NCBI RefSeq assembly: GCF_018760365.1
Contig: NZ_JAHIAB010000015.1
Span: forward strand, 62,001-126,000
Reading direction: 5' to 3'
Origin: Pseudooceanicola endophyticus
GTDB lineage: Bacteria; Pseudomonadota; Alphaproteobacteria; Rhodobacterales; Rhodobacteraceae
DNA length: 64,000 nucleotides
Below are positions 24,542-35,175 of the stretch, one piece after another (position 1 is the stretch's first letter; each line of letters starts with the position of its first letter). A program made the translations under genes and the position numbers. The notes under the pieces are model-generated. The model had not been told where the DNA came from. It saw only the letters and a list, made by a program, of their open reading frames with translations, and made no database searches.

Positions 24542-26905
24542 ATGCGTGATCAAAAGGTGGCCCAGGTGGCCCCCGGAAGGAAGACCTCCCCTTTCGCGGT
24601 CTTCGGCAACCTGCGCCTGGCGGTGAAGCTGCCGCTGATCATCACGATCGTCAGCCTGATCATGGCCGGAACCCTGACCTATTCGGCCTATAATGATGCC
24701 AGCGCGATCATGCGCCAGGAAATCCGGGAAAAGATGCAGGGCGTGCTGAACGTCCGCTCGGACCAGCTGAAGGAGCTGCTTGACCAGTCCGAGCGGCTGC
24801 TGGATGCCCAGGCCGCCAATCCCACCGTGCTATCTGCCCTCAACAGTTTCATGCTGGCCTGGATCGCCGAAGGGGATCAGGCGCAGCAGGCCTTGCGCAA
24901 GACCTATATCGACGACAACCCCAATCCGGCCGGGCAGCGCGACCAGCTGGTGGTCCTCGACACCCCGTCGCAATACGACCGCATGCACGAGAAGTACCAT
25001 CCCTACCTGACCAAGCTGATCCGCACCCGGGGTTTCGGCGATGTCTACCTGGTAACCCCTTCTGGAGACGTAATCTATTCCAGCGCCAAGGCCGGAGATT
25101 TCGCCACCAACGTGCTCACCGGCCCCGCCGCCCAGAGCGGCCTTGGCGCCATCGTTTCCCGCGCCCTGCAGCTGCCGGCGGGCGAAGTGGCGATCCGCGA
25201 CTTCGAGGCCTATGCCCCGACCGACAACAAGCCCGCCGCCTTTATCGCGACGCCCCTGATCAATCGCGACGGCTCGTCCATGGGGGTGCTGGCCTTCCGC
25301 ATCGCCCCGGTCATGATCGACCGTATCATGGCCAATTCCGACGGCCTCGGGCGCAGCGGGCAGGCCTTTCTGCTGGGCGCCGACAAACGGATGCGCAGCG
25401 ATTCCCGCTTTCCCGACGGGCCGCACATGCTGGACAGCGTCCCCGCGCAGGAGATCGTCGGCGCCGAGGGGCAGGACGACCGCTTTGCGGAGGTCACCGG
25501 CATCGGCGGCAAGCCAGTCCTGAGCATGAACGTGGCGGTCAGCTACCAGGAGCTCGACTGGTTCGTCGTGGTCGAACAGGACAGCCGGGAAATCCTGGCG
25601 CCGATCACCGGCCTGCGCCAGTCCCTGATCCTCCAGGCCGCGGTGCTGACCCTGGTGATCGCCGTGCTGGGCGTGCTGATCGGCCAGTCCGTCTCTCGGC
25701 CCTTCGTGCGCATCGGCCAGGCCATCCGGCGCGTCGCCGAGGGCGACCTGACGTCCGAGATCCCGATGACCGAACGGCGCGAGGATGTCGGCAATCTGGC
25801 CCGCAACCTCGAGAACCTGCGCGGCAAGCTGGCTTCGGCCGCCGAGATGACCCACCTGCAGGAGGCCAAGGCCCAGCAACAGCGCGAGGTGGTCGAACAT
25901 CTGACCTCGGCGATCTCGGAACTGTCGCGGGGCAACCTGACCGCCGCCATCCGGACCCGCTTCGCCAGCGAATACGAGGCACTGCGCGAAGGGTTCAACG
26001 GGGCGCTGCGGCAGCTGAACGAGACGATCTCGCAGCTGCTGGCCTCGGCGCAGGAAATCGACCGCAGCGCCCGGGACGTGGAAAATGCCTCCAACGATCT
26101 GTCGCAGCGCGCCATCGAACAGGCCGCCAGCCTGGAGGAAACCGCCGCCGCGATCACCGAGCTCTCGGCCTCGGTGAAATCCACCGCCGATTCCGCCGGC
26201 GAGGCCGACCAGATCATGCAGCGCGCCAAGGACAGCGCGCAGCGCAACGGAGAGGTGGTTTCCCAGGCGATCGTCGCCATGGACAAGATCTCTCATTCCT
26301 CCAAGAAGATCTCGCAGGTGACCTCGGTGATCGAGGACCTGGCCTTCCAGACCAACCTCCTGGCGCTCAATGCCGGGGTGGAGGCAGCCCGGGCGGGCGA
26401 AGCCGGGCGCGGTTTTGCCGTTGTCGCCTCCGAGGTGCGGGCCCTGGCGCAACGCAGCTCGGAGGCCGCCAAGGAGATCAATGCGCTGATCCAGGAATCC
26501 GCCGAGAACGTCACCGGCGGGGTCGATCTGGTGGACCGCGCCGGGAAATCCTTCGACGGGCTGATCGGCGAATTCGACAAGGTCTCGGCCTCGGTCTCTT
26601 CCATTGCCACCGCTGCGCGCGAGCAATCGGTGGGCCTCCAGGAGATCAACACCGCCGTCGACCAGCTGGACGGGGTGACCCAGAAGAACGCTGCCGTCGC
26701 CTCCTCTGTGCATGGTACCGGCAAGCTGATGGTGAACGAGGCCGCGAAGCTCAGCGACATTTCCAAGAGCTTCCAGGTCGAGGGCGGCCCTGCCCGTCGC
26801 ACGCCGGACCGCAGCGCGGCGCCGGCCGCCACCCCGGCCCGGGCCGTCGCCGGTGCCGGCGCAGCCCCGCAGGGCGGCGGCGATGATGACTGGGCCGAGT
26901 TCTGA
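24542..26905 (+). CDS. Methyl-accepting chemotaxis protein with periplasmic Cache-type sensor
   Basis: 787 residues. TM1 is about residues 29-48, a large periplasmic sensor about 50-360 ([14 protein letters not shown] suggests a double Cache domain), TM2 about 361-384, HAMP to about 440, a long helical linker, then the signalling hairpin with the conserved tip [20 protein letters not shown] near residue 605. It ends DDDWAEF, an xWxxF tail like the pentapeptide that tethers CheR/CheB. AAGGAGGGAAACG precedes ATG 24542. Its ligand is unknown; Cache sensors often bind amino or organic acids. Confidence 0.94.
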   Translation: MRDQKVAQVAPGRKTSPFAVFGNLRLAVKLPLIITIVSLIMAGTLTYSAYNDASAIMRQEIREKMQGVLNVRSDQLKELLDQSERLLDAQAANPTVLSALNSFMLAWIAEGDQAQQALRKTYIDDNPNPAGQRDQLVVLDTPSQYDRMHEKYHPYLTKLIRTRGFGDVYLVTPSGDVIYSSAKAGDFATNVLTGPAAQSGLGAIVSRALQLPAGEVAIRDFEAYAPTDNKPAAFIATPLINRDGSSMGVLAFRIAPVMIDRIMANSDGLGRSGQAFLLGADKRMRSDSRFPDGPHMLDSVPAQEIVGAEGQDDRFAEVTGIGGKPVLSMNVAVSYQELDWFVVVEQDSREILAPITGLRQSLILQAAVLTLVIAVLGVLIGQSVSRPFVRIGQAIRRVAEGDLTSEIPMTERREDVGNLARNLENLRGKLASAAEMTHLQEAKAQQQREVVEHLTSAISELSRGNLTAAIRTRFASEYEALREGFNGALRQLNETISQLLASAQEIDRSARDVENASNDLSQRAIEQAASLEETAAAITELSASVKSTADSAGEADQIMQRAKDSAQRNGEVVSQAIVAMDKISHSSKKISQVTSVIEDLAFQTNLLALNAGVEAARAGEAGRGFAVVASEVRALAQRSSEAAKEINALIQESAENVTGGVDLVDRAGKSFDGLIGEFDKVSASVSSIATAAREQSVGLQEINTAVDQLDGVTQKNAAVASSVHGTGKLMVNEAAKLSDISKSFQVEGGPARRTPDRSAAPAATPARAVAGAGAAPQGGGDDDWAEF

Positions 26906-27006
26906 GCCGGGCCTGGCCCACTTCCCTTTCTGACCTGTCCGCAAGCACAGGGCGGCGACTGCGTGAATGGGCGCAGTATCGGCCTCCACCGCCGGGCTCC
27001 TGACCC

Positions 27007-27039
27007 GCAAGCGGGCGGCCCCATGGGAAGGCCGCTTGC
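27007..27039 (+). terminator. Hairpin between the chemoreceptor and the LacI-type gene
   Basis: GCAAGCGG (27007-27014) pairs with CCGCTTGC (27032-27039) around a GGCCCCATGGG-containing loop. It resembles the hairpin at 5436-5464. No U-tract, so terminator status is tentative. Confidence 0.35.
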
Positions 27040-27063
27040 AGAGCAGGGGGCCACCGGGATACG

Positions 27064-27084
27064 ATCCTGTCAAAACAACAGGAT
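27064..27084 (+). promoter_or_regulatory. Predicted autogenous operator of the LacI-type regulator
   Basis: ATCCTGT (27064-27070) and ACAGGAT (27078-27084) form a perfect 7-bp inverted repeat with a 7-base spacer. It ends 8 bases before the GTG start and overlaps the AGGA that would be the ribosome binding site. A LacI dimer bound here would block transcription and would sit at the start of its own gene. Confidence 0.55.
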
Positions 27085-27092
27085 GTGCCCCC

Positions 27093-28118
27093 GTGAACAA
27101 GCCGCCCAGCCGCCCCCTGACCCTCCGCGATGTATCGGAAGCCTCCGGCGTCTCCGAAATGACGGTCAGCCGGGTGCTGCGCAACCGCGGCGACGTCTCA
27201 GAGGCGACCCGTCAGAAGGTCCTGCAGGCCGCCAAGCGCATGGGCTACGTGCCCAACAAGATCGCCGGCGCCCTGGCCAGCCAACGGGTCAACCTGGTGG
27301 CCGTCATCATCCCCTCGATGTCGAACATGGTCTTTCCCGAGGTGATGACCGGGATTTCCCGGGTGCTGGAAACCTCTCCGCTGCAACCGGTGGTCGGGAT
27401 CACCGACTACCAGCCGGAGAAGGAGGAAAAGGTCCTCTACGAGATGCTGTCCTGGCGGCCCTCGGGGATCATCATTGCCGGCCTCGAACATTCGGATGCC
27501 TCGCGCGCCATGCTGCAGGCCTCCGGCATCCCGGTGGTCGAGATCATGGATACCGACGGGGAGCCGATCGATTCCGCCGTCGGCATCTCGCATCGCCGCG
27601 CCGGGCGCGAAATGGCCAAGGCGATCATGCGGGCGGGCTATCGCAACATCGGCTTTCTGGGCACCCGGCTGGGCCTCGACCACCGCGCCCGCAAGCGCTT
27701 CGAGGGTTTCACCCAGGCGCTGGCCCGCAACGGGCTGGAGATCGCCGACAGCGAGTTCTACACCAAGGGATCGGCCCTGGGCAAAGGGCGGGAGCTGACG
27801 CAGGCCATCCTGGCGCGCCGCCCCGATCTGGATTGTCTGTATTATTCCAACGACATCGTCGGTGCCGGAGGGCTGCTCTGGGCGATGGAACAGGGCTATG
27901 ACATCCCCGGCCACCTTGGCCTTGCGGGCTTCAACGATGTCGAGCTGCTGAAGGGCCTGCCCCGCCGTCTGGCCACGATGGACAGCTGCCGGGACGAGAT
28001 CGGCCGCCGCGCTGCCGAAATCATCCTGGAGCGGGTGGAAAACGCCGAGGCCCCCTCGCACGGGAAGGTCGAACTGACGCCGAAGATCGACTTCGGCGAT
28101 ACGCTGCGGATGAATTGA
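27093..28118 (+). CDS. LacI family transcriptional regulator, GntR(gluconate)-like
   Basis: 341 residues from GTG 27093. The N-terminal LacI HTH is clear (TLRDVSEASGVSEMTVSRVLRN, then hinge-helix VPNKIAGALASQ, about residues 8-58) followed by the periplasmic-binding-protein fold (VAVIIPSMSNMVFPEVMTGI onward). It resembles the gluconate-type repressors. No sugar-utilisation genes adjoin it on the right, where a YcaQ-type gene follows 3 bases later. The earlier in-frame ATG at 26967 would add a GC-rich non-family extension. A palindrome at 27064-27084 suggests autoregulation. Confidence 0.88.
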   Translation: MNKPPSRPLTLRDVSEASGVSEMTVSRVLRNRGDVSEATRQKVLQAAKRMGYVPNKIAGALASQRVNLVAVIIPSMSNMVFPEVMTGISRVLETSPLQPVVGITDYQPEKEEKVLYEMLSWRPSGIIIAGLEHSDASRAMLQASGIPVVEIMDTDGEPIDSAVGISHRRAGREMAKAIMRAGYRNIGFLGTRLGLDHRARKRFEGFTQALARNGLEIADSEFYTKGSALGKGRELTQAILARRPDLDCLYYSNDIVGAGGLLWAMEQGYDIPGHLGLAGFNDVELLKGLPRRLATMDSCRDEIGRRAAEIILERVENAEAPSHGKVELTPKIDFGDTLRMN

Positions 28119-28121
28119 TCC

Positions 28122-29321
28122 ATGGCCCGCGCCCGGCTGGACAATGCCCGGGCGCGCCGCCTGTTCCTGCACCGCCATCTGCTGGCCGAGGCCCCCTCGG
28201 GGCCCGGCAAGGGCGCCGACCTGCTGGACCTGGTCACCCGGCTGGGCTTCGTGCAGGTCGATTCGGTCAACACCCTGGCCCGCGCCCATGACATGATCCT
28301 TTACGCGCGCCGCCCCGCCTACCGGCCCGGCAACCTCGACCCGCTGCTGGCGCGCGACCGCAGCCTTTTCGAACACTGGACCCATGACGCTTCGGTCATC
28401 CCGACCGCCTTCCTGCCACACTGGCAGCTGCGCTTTGCCCGCGACGCCGAGGCCCTGCGCGCCCGCTGGCCCCGCTGGCAGGGAGAGGCCTTTCTGGCCG
28501 AGCTGACCCGGGTCCTTGAGCATGTGCGGGCCCATGGCGCGGTCTCTTCGGCGGATCTGAAGGGCGAGGCAGCGCAGAAATCCACCGGCTGGTGGGACTG
28601 GCATCCCTCCAAGGCGGCGCTGGAATACCTTTGGCGCAGCGGCGCGCTGGCCATCTGCCACCGCCAGGGGTTCCGCAAGTTCTACGACCTGGCCGAGCGC
28701 GTCACCGGCCCCGCCACACCCCCTGACCCGCAGGCCAGCCTGGACTGGCTGAACCGCAACGCGCTGGACCGGCTGGGCTTTGCCACCAGCGGAGAGCTTG
28801 CCGCCTTCTGGGACATCGCGACCCCGGCCGAGGCCCGCGACTGGTGCGCCCGGGAACGGGCCGCAGGCCGGTTGGAAGAGATCGAGATCCTGGATACGCA
28901 GGACCGCCCCCGCCGCGTCTTCGCCCGCCCCGGCACTCTGGAAGAGGCCGCCGCCCTGCCCCCCGCCCCGCCGCGGCTGCGCGTGCTCAACCCCTTCGAC
29001 CCGGCGCTGCGCGACCGCGCCCGGGCCGAGCGACTGTTCGGCTTCCGCTACCGGATCGAGATCTTCGTGCCCGCCCCGCAGCGCAGCTATGGCTATTACG
29101 TCTTCCCGCTGCTGGAGGGCGAAACCATGGTGGGACGCATCGACATGAAGGCGGATCGCGCGACGGGGCGGCTGCAGGTCACGCGGCTTTGGCCGGAACG
29201 CGGCATCGCCTTCGGCAAGGGGCGCATCGCCCGGCTGGAGGCCGAACTGGGGCGCGTGACGCGTTTTGCCGGCCTTGAGGGGATCGACTGGGCGCCGGGC
29301 TGGCTGGCAGAGGCGAAATAG
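28122..29321 (+). CDS. YcaQ-type winged-helix DNA glycosylase family protein
   Basis: 399 residues of the HTH_42 family (PF06224). Features are RRLFLHRHLL at the start, GFVQVDSVNTLARAHDMILYAR (the QxD motif used for catalysis in this family), LFEHWTHDASVIP, and YYVFPLLEGETMVGRIDMKADR near the C-terminus. Characterised relatives (AlkZ, YcaQ) unhook interstrand crosslinks or excise bulky adducts. It begins 3 bases after the LacI-type stop without a good ribosome binding site, so translation is probably coupled. The substrate is inferred from the family only. Confidence 0.88.
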   Translation: MARARLDNARARRLFLHRHLLAEAPSGPGKGADLLDLVTRLGFVQVDSVNTLARAHDMILYARRPAYRPGNLDPLLARDRSLFEHWTHDASVIPTAFLPHWQLRFARDAEALRARWPRWQGEAFLAELTRVLEHVRAHGAVSSADLKGEAAQKSTGWWDWHPSKAALEYLWRSGALAICHRQGFRKFYDLAERVTGPATPPDPQASLDWLNRNALDRLGFATSGELAAFWDIATPAEARDWCARERAAGRLEEIEILDTQDRPRRVFARPGTLEEAAALPPAPPRLRVLNPFDPALRDRARAERLFGFRYRIEIFVPAPQRSYGYYVFPLLEGETMVGRIDMKADRATGRLQVTRLWPERGIAFGKGRIARLEAELGRVTRFAGLEGIDWAPGWLAEAK

Positions 29322-29342
29322 ACGGCCCCGCCCTGCCCGCCG

Positions 29343-30128
29343 TCAGCAGGCCTGCACCGCCCGGCCCGTCAGCACCTTCACCAGATGCGCGCGGTAGGCA
29401 CCGGAGCCGTGCAGATCGCTGATCATGCCCTCGGCCGGCACCGACAGGCCCTCCAGCGCCTCGGGGCGGAAACTGTCCGACAGGGCCGCCTCGGCCTCGG
29501 ACCAGCGAAAGACGCCATCCTCGGACGCCCCGGTGACGGCGACGCGCACGCCTTCGGCAAATTTCGCCACGACGACCCCGGTCAGGGCGAAGCGCGAGGC
29601 GGGCTGTTCGAACTTCAGGTAATGCGCCGCCTCGGGGATCGGGAACTTGACTGCCGTGATGATCTCTCCCTCCTCGAGGTCGGTGGTGAACATCCCCTGG
29701 AAGAAGCTGTCCGCTGCGATCTCGCGCCGGTCGGTGACGATCACCGCCCCCGAGGCCAGCACCGCCGCCGGATAGCAGGCGGCGGGATCGTTGTTGGCCA
29801 GGCTGCCGCCGATGGTGCCGCGATTGCGCACCGCCGGATCGCCGATCCCCCCCGCCAGCGCCGCCAGCGCCGGATAGACCGCCGCCGCCTCGCGGGCCAC
29901 CACCGCATGGGCCGTGGCGCCGCCGATGGTCACGCCGCCCTCGCCCGGGCAGACCCCCTTCAGCGCGTCGATGCCCAGCAGGCTGACCAGCCGCGACGGC
30001 GCGTTCAGCCGCTGCTTCATCGCCGGGATCAGGGTCTGGCCGCCGGAAAGCGGCAGCGCATCCTCCTCGGCCAGGGCGGCCAGGGCCTCGTCCACCGTGG
30101 CGGGCTTGACGAAATCGAAGTTGTACAT
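29343..30128 (-). CDS. coxM: Molybdenum hydroxylase FAD subunit (CoxM-like, form II)
   Basis: 261 residues, the FAD-binding medium subunit. It starts MYNFDFVKPATVDEALAAL and has both FAD motifs of the CODH/XDH class: PLSGGQTLIPAMKQRL (variant of AGGHSLIP-MKLRL, residues 29-44) and TIGGSLANNDPAACYPA (residues 103-119). It passes electrons from the FeS subunit to FAD and on to the acceptor. Last gene of the S-L-M operon, 12 bases after coxL. The label follows convention for form II; activity on CO is doubtful. Confidence 0.88.
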   Translation of the reverse strand: MYNFDFVKPATVDEALAALAEEDALPLSGGQTLIPAMKQRLNAPSRLVSLLGIDALKGVCPGEGGVTIGGATAHAVVAREAAAVYPALAALAGGIGDPAVRNRGTIGGSLANNDPAACYPAAVLASGAVIVTDRREIAADSFFQGMFTTDLEEGEIITAVKFPIPEAAHYLKFEQPASRFALTGVVVAKFAEGVRVAVTGASEDGVFRWSEAEAALSDSFRPEALEGLSVPAEGMISDLHGSGAYRAHLVKVLTGRAVQAC

Positions 30129-30140
30129 CGGGCTTCTCCC

Positions 30141-32507
30141 TCAGCTGTTCATCGCCGCCCAGACCCGGGCGGGCGACAGCGGCATGTCGATATGGGCAAC
30201 GGGTTTTCCGGCCCGCTCCAGCGCGTCGATCACGGCATTGACCACCGCCGGCGGAGAGCCGATGGCCCCGGCCTCTCCGCAGCCCTTCACCCCCAGCGGG
30301 TTGTGCGTACAGGGCGTCTGGCAGGAATGGTCCACCGCGATGTTCGGCACGTCCGAGGCCCGCGGCATGGCGTAATCCATGTAGCTGGCCGACAGCAGCT
30401 GGCCGTCCGCATCGTAGCGGCAATGTTCCAGCAGCGCCTGGCCGATGCCCTGGCCGATCCCGCCCTGCACCTGCCCCTCGACGATCATCGGGTTGATGAT
30501 ATTGCCGAAATCATCGGCGGCGGTGAAGGAACAGACCTCGACCTTGCCGGTGCCGGGATCGACCTCCACCTCGCAGATGTAGCAGCCCGAGGGGTAGGTG
30601 AAGTTCGCCGGATCGTAGAAGGCGGTTTCCTCCAGCCCCGGTTCGATCTGATCCAGAGGGTAGTTGTGGGGCACGTAGGCGGCCAGGGTCACATCGCCCC
30701 AGGCCAGCGACTTGTCGGTGCCCGCGACGGTGAAGCGGCCCTCCTTCAACTCGATATCCTCGTCCGAGGCTTCCAGCATGTGGCCGGCGATCTTCTTCGC
30801 CTTGGCGATGATCTTTTCCGTCGCCCGCACCATGGCCGACCCGCCCACCGCGATGGAGCGCGACCCGTAGGTGCCCATGCCCATCGGCGTGTTGGCCGTG
30901 TCGCCATGGACGATCTCGACCTGCGAGGCATCGATGCCGATCATGTCGGCGACCACCTGCGGGAAGGAGGTCTCGTGCCCCTGGCCATGGGAATGCGAGC
31001 CGGTCATCACCACGATGCCGCCGGTGGCGTTCACGCGCACCGTGGCGGATTCGTACAGCCCGGCGCGGGCGCCCAGCTGGCCCACCAGGTTCGAGGGGGC
31101 GATGCCGCAGGCCTCGATGTAATGCGACAGGCCGATGCCGCGCAGCTTGCCCCGGGCCCGGCTGGCCTCGGCCCGGGCGGCAAAGCCCGCGTAATCGGCC
31201 AGCCCCAGACAGGTGTCCAGCGTCGCCTCGTAATCGCCGGTGTCGTATTCGACGGCCACCGGGGTCGCGTAGGGGAACTGGTCCTTGCGGATGAAATTCT
31301 GCCGCCGCAGCTCTGCCGGATCGACGCCCAGTTCCCGCGCCGCCTTGTCGACCACGCGTTCCAGCTGAAAGGTCGCCTCGGGGCGGCCCGCGCCGCGATA
31401 AGCGTCAACGGGGACCGTGTTGGTGAAGACCGCGCGCACGTTGGTATAGATCAGCGGCGTGCGGTAGTTTCCGGCCAGCAGCGTGCCGTGCAGCCAGGTC
31501 GGCACCGAGGGCGCGAAGGTCGACAGGTAAGCGCCCATGTTGGCATAGGTCAGGCAGCGCAGCGCAGTGAAGTTGTTGTCGGCATCCAGCGCCAGCTCGA
31601 CCTTGGTGACATGATCGCGGCCATGGGCATCGCTGATGAAGGCCTCGGAGCGGGTCGAAGTCCATTTGACCGGCTGCTTCAGTTCCTTGGCGGCGAAGGT
31701 GACGAAGGCCTCCTCGGCGTAATGGAAGATCTTGGTGCCGAAACCGCCGCCGACATCGGGGGCGACGACGCGCAGCTTGTGTTCGGGGATGCCCAGCACG
31801 AAGGCGCCCATCAGCAGCCGGATCACATGCGGGTTCTGCGACGTCGTGTAGAGGGTCGAGCTGTCGTCATGGAAGGCATAGTCGCCAAGCGCCACCCGGG
31901 GCTCCATCGGGTTGGCCACCAGGCGGTTGTTGACCAGCTCCAGCGTGGTGACATGGGCGGCCTCGGCGATGGCCTGATCGACGGCCTCGCGGTTGTCCTC
32001 GACGAAGCCCCAGCTGTAGCAGAGGTTCGAGCTCAGGTCGTCATGCACCTTCACGGCACCGGCCTCGCAGGCGGCCTTCATGTCGATGACGGCGGGCAGG
32101 TCCTCCAGGTCCAGCGCGATCGCCTCGGCGGCATCGCGGGCCTGTTCCAGCGTCTCGGCCACCACGGCGGCGACGATTTCGCCGACATGGCGGATCTTGC
32201 CCTCGGCCAGGACCGGGTGCTTGGGCTCCTGCATCGGCTGGCCCTCGCGGTCGGTGACCTGCCAGCCGCAGGGCAGCCCGCCCACCCCGGCGAAATCGGC
32301 GGCGGTGAAGATCCGGATCACCCCGGGCATCCCGGCAGCCATGGCCGTGTCGATGCCGTTGATCCTTGCATGGGCCACATCGGCGCGCAGGAAATGCACA
32401 TGCGCCTGGTGGGGCAGGTTGATATCGTCCGTGTACCGGCCGCGGCCGGTCAGGAAACGGATGTCCTCGCGCCGCTTGGTGCTGGCGCCAATCCCGTCCT
32501 TGGGCAT
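30141..32507 (-). CDS. coxL: Molybdopterin large subunit, form II carbon-monoxide-dehydrogenase-like (CoxL)
   Basis: 788 residues of the xanthine-oxidase/CODH family. It starts [18 protein letters not shown] and holds the cofactor loops [14 protein letters not shown] and [23 protein letters not shown] is the form II active-site signature, whereas true form I CO dehydrogenase has AYRCSFR with the Cu-binding cysteine. The gene order S-L-M is also that of form II. The physiological substrate of form II enzymes is not settled (aldehydes, purines or aromatic heterocycles have been proposed). GGAGGAAAGA precedes the ATG. Confidence 0.92.
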   Translation of the reverse strand: MPKDGIGASTKRREDIRFLTGRGRYTDDINLPHQAHVHFLRADVAHARINGIDTAMAAGMPGVIRIFTAADFAGVGGLPCGWQVTDREGQPMQEPKHPVLAEGKIRHVGEIVAAVVAETLEQARDAAEAIALDLEDLPAVIDMKAACEAGAVKVHDDLSSNLCYSWGFVEDNREAVDQAIAEAAHVTTLELVNNRLVANPMEPRVALGDYAFHDDSSTLYTTSQNPHVIRLLMGAFVLGIPEHKLRVVAPDVGGGFGTKIFHYAEEAFVTFAAKELKQPVKWTSTRSEAFISDAHGRDHVTKVELALDADNNFTALRCLTYANMGAYLSTFAPSVPTWLHGTLLAGNYRTPLIYTNVRAVFTNTVPVDAYRGAGRPEATFQLERVVDKAARELGVDPAELRRQNFIRKDQFPYATPVAVEYDTGDYEATLDTCLGLADYAGFAARAEASRARGKLRGIGLSHYIEACGIAPSNLVGQLGARAGLYESATVRVNATGGIVVMTGSHSHGQGHETSFPQVVADMIGIDASQVEIVHGDTANTPMGMGTYGSRSIAVGGSAMVRATEKIIAKAKKIAGHMLEASDEDIELKEGRFTVAGTDKSLAWGDVTLAAYVPHNYPLDQIEPGLEETAFYDPANFTYPSGCYICEVEVDPGTGKVEVCSFTAADDFGNIINPMIVEGQVQGGIGQGIGQALLEHCRYDADGQLLSASYMDYAMPRASDVPNIAVDHSCQTPCTHNPLGVKGCGEAGAIGSPPAVVNAVIDALERAGKPVAHIDMPLSPARVWAAMNS

Positions 32508-32579
32508 TCTTTCCTCCCTGAAACTGCTTGCCGCGAGATCCGGCGCCCGCCTCCCAACGGGTTCCGGCGCGGCGGGCGC

Positions 32580-33059
<480 letters not shown>

Positions 33060-33140
33060 GGTGTCTCCTCCCTTGGCCTTCCGGTCCCGGGGACCGGACG
33101 CTGCGTCAAGGCTAGGCCCTGCATCCGCCCCCCCGCCATA

Positions 33141-33173
33141 CGACCAAAGTCCAGAGCCTGCGACCAAGGGCCA
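33141..33173. promoter_or_regulatory. 20-bp-spaced direct repeat upstream of coxS and the response regulator
   Basis: CGACCAAAGTCCA (33141-33153) and CGACCAAGGGCCA (33161-33173) match in 10 of 13 positions and begin exactly 20 bases apart, i.e. two helical turns. Right after them GCCTGCG (33156-33162) pairs with CGCAGGC (33179-33185). The site lies in the divergent gap, 82 bases from coxS and 98 from the response-regulator gene, a natural place for that LuxR-type protein to bind. Inferred only. Confidence 0.5.
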
Positions 33174-33270
33174 ATGTCCGCAGGCCCGGCAGGGGCGTAG
33201 CATCGAAGGCTCTGGCGGCGCCCCCCCCGGCCCCGCTATCATGGCTTCACCCATCAGGACGGAGGACCCC

Positions 33271-33963
33271 ATGGCGGACAGACAGATGCGCTCGGCCCTT
33301 GTGGTGGATGATCACCCGCTGTTCTGCGACGCCCTGGCGATCACCCTGGGCAGCGTCGCCGGGATCAGCCGCATCCGCACCGCCGCCACCCTGGAAGAGG
33401 CCCTTGAAGAGATCCGCCGCAGCGGCGCCCCCGACGTGGTGGTGCTGGATCTGAACCTGCCGGACGTGCGCGGCCTCGACGGGCTGATCCGGATGCAGGG
33501 AGCCGCCCGGGTGCCGGTGGTCGTCGTCTCTTCCATGGCCGAGGACCGCGTGGTGGCCGCCGCCATGAAGGCCGGTGCCGCCGGCTACATCCCCAAGCAC
33601 AGCCAGCGCGAGGTCTTCCGCACCGCCTTCGAGACCCTGCGCCGGGGCGAGACCTACCTGCCCGAGGGCTTCCTGCCCGCCGAGGAGGAGGACGAGGACG
33701 AAATCAGCCGCGACGAGGCGCTGGCGCGCATTGCCATGCTGACCGGCCAGCAGGCCCGCATCCTTGGCCTGATCACCGAGGGCAAGCTGAACAAGCAGAT
33801 CGCCTATGAACTCTCCATCGCCGAAACCACGGTGAAGGCCCACATGACGGCGATCATGCGCAAGCTCGGCGTGCAAAGCCGCACCCAGGCGGCGCTTCTG
33901 GCCAGCCGCGCCAGCTTCTCGAATGTCTTGCAACAGGACGGCCAAGACGCCAGATTTCCCTGA
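33271..33963 (+). CDS. LuxR-type (NarL-like) response regulator
   Basis: 230 residues. The receiver domain spans residues 8-125 with the acid pair in VVDDHP, phospho-acceptor Asp60 ([13 protein letters not shown]) and Lys near GYIPKH. An acidic linker (EEEDEDE) leads to the C-terminal LuxR helix-turn-helix ([26 protein letters not shown], then [16 protein letters not shown]; about 155-215). GGACGGAGGACCCC precedes ATG 33271. It should be the output partner of the histidine kinase at 35172-36971, and resembles in type ErbR/AgmR and FlhR, regulators of alcohol and C1 oxidation. Confidence 0.92.
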   Translation: MADRQMRSALVVDDHPLFCDALAITLGSVAGISRIRTAATLEEALEEIRRSGAPDVVVLDLNLPDVRGLDGLIRMQGAARVPVVVVSSMAEDRVVAAAMKAGAAGYIPKHSQREVFRTAFETLRRGETYLPEGFLPAEEEDEDEISRDEALARIAMLTGQQARILGLITEGKLNKQIAYELSIAETTVKAHMTAIMRKLGVQSRTQAALLASRASFSNVLQQDGQDARFP

Positions 33964-33999
33964 CGGCCCTTGGGAGGGGGCCCCGGGGAGGAGAGCCGG

Positions 34000-35175
34000 A
34001 TGACCGACATGACCGTCTCCCGGGCCGCGACGGCGGCGCGGATCGTGCGCAGCGCCTCGGTAGAGGTGACCACCCCCGGGGCGGCGCGGGTGCTGGCGGA
34101 ACGGCTGGGCCCGGACCTTGAGGCGGTGATCCTGTTCGCCGCGCCCGCCTGCGACCTCGATGCGCTGTTCCGCGGCGCCGAGGCGCATATGGGCGGTGCC
34201 CGGCTGATCGGCTGCTCGACCGCCGGAGAGATCGACGAGACCGGCTATGCCGAGGGGCGGATCCTGGCCATCGGCCTGCCGCGCTCGCATTTCCGGACCC
34301 GGGCGGTGCCGCTGGCCTCGCCCGCCGAGCTGCCGCCCGAACAGCTGATGCGCGACATGCTTGAGACCCGCAACGCCCTGGCACGGGAGGCCCCCGACTG
34401 GCGCCACGAATTCGCCTTCCTGCTGATCGACGGGCTGTCGCAGCAGGAAGACCGCATGGCCGCCGCGGTCGCGGCCACGCTGGGCTCGGTGCCGCTGTTC
34501 GGCGGCTCGGCGGGCGACATGGAACGGTTCGGCAGCACCCGGGTCTTTGCTGGCGGCGCGGCCAGCCCCGGCGGCGCGGCACTGCTGCTGGTGCGCAGCG
34601 CCTGCCCGGTCCGGGTCTTCAAGAGCGACCATTTCCAGCCCACCGAGCGGCGCATGGTGATCACCGGCACCGATCCGGAGCGGCGCCGCGTCACCTCGAT
34701 CAACGGGGCGCCGGCAGCCGAGGAGCTGGCCCGGATCATCGGCATCGCCCCCGCCGCCCTGGACCGCCGCTTTCTGGCCGCCCATCCCCTGGTGGTGCGC
34801 ATCGCCGGCGAACACCATGTCCGCTCGATCAGCCATGTCGGCGCCGCCGGAGAGCTGCATTTCTTCTCGGCCATCGGCACCGGCCTGGTGCTGAGCCTGG
34901 CGGCCAGCACCGACATGGCCGGGCACCTGCGCAGCGTGCTGGACGGGCTGGCCGAGCCGCGCGCGCCGGATTTCATCCTTGGCTGCGACTGCCTGCTGCG
35001 CCGCCTTGAGGCCCGCGAAAAGCAGCAATCCGCCACCCTGTCGGCGCTGATGCGCAGCCACCGCCTGCAGGGGTTCTCGACCTACGGAGAGCAGCTGGGC
35101 GCCATGCATGTGAACCAGACCCTGACCGGGGTCGCCATCTATCCGCCCGCAGACCCTGCCGGAGAGGCCCCATGA
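34000..35175 (+). CDS. FIST-domain sensory protein (NosP-like)
   Basis: 391 residues with a FIST_N domain (about 40-225; the ARLIGCSTAGEIDETGYAEG and LFGGSAGDMERFGST blocks are diagnostic) and a FIST_C domain (about 235-375; GAAGELHFFSAIGTGLVLSLA, then DFILGCDCLLRRLEA). Some FIST proteins (NosP) bind heme and nitric oxide and control a kinase encoded next to them. This gene is 36 bases after the response regulator and overlaps the kinase gene by 4 bases, so all three are cotranscribed. Heme binding is an inference; no ligand residue can be fixed from the sequence. Confidence 0.88.
   Translation: MTDMTVSRAATAARIVRSASVEVTTPGAARVLAERLGPDLEAVILFAAPACDLDALFRGAEAHMGGARLIGCSTAGEIDETGYAEGRILAIGLPRSHFRTRAVPLASPAELPPEQLMRDMLETRNALAREAPDWRHEFAFLLIDGLSQQEDRMAAAVAATLGSVPLFGGSAGDMERFGSTRVFAGGAASPGGAALLLVRSACPVRVFKSDHFQPTERRMVITGTDPERRRVTSINGAPAAEELARIIGIAPAALDRRFLAAHPLVVRIAGEHHVRSISHVGAAGELHFFSAIGTGLVLSLAASTDMAGHLRSVLDGLAEPRAPDFILGCDCLLRRLEAREKQQSATLSALMRSHRLQGFSTYGEQLGAMHVNQTLTGVAIYPPADPAGEAP

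Noticed and set aside
30141-32507. True aerobic CO dehydrogenase (form I)
   Set aside because: The active-site loop is AYRGAGR with no cysteine for copper, and form I accessory genes are missing.
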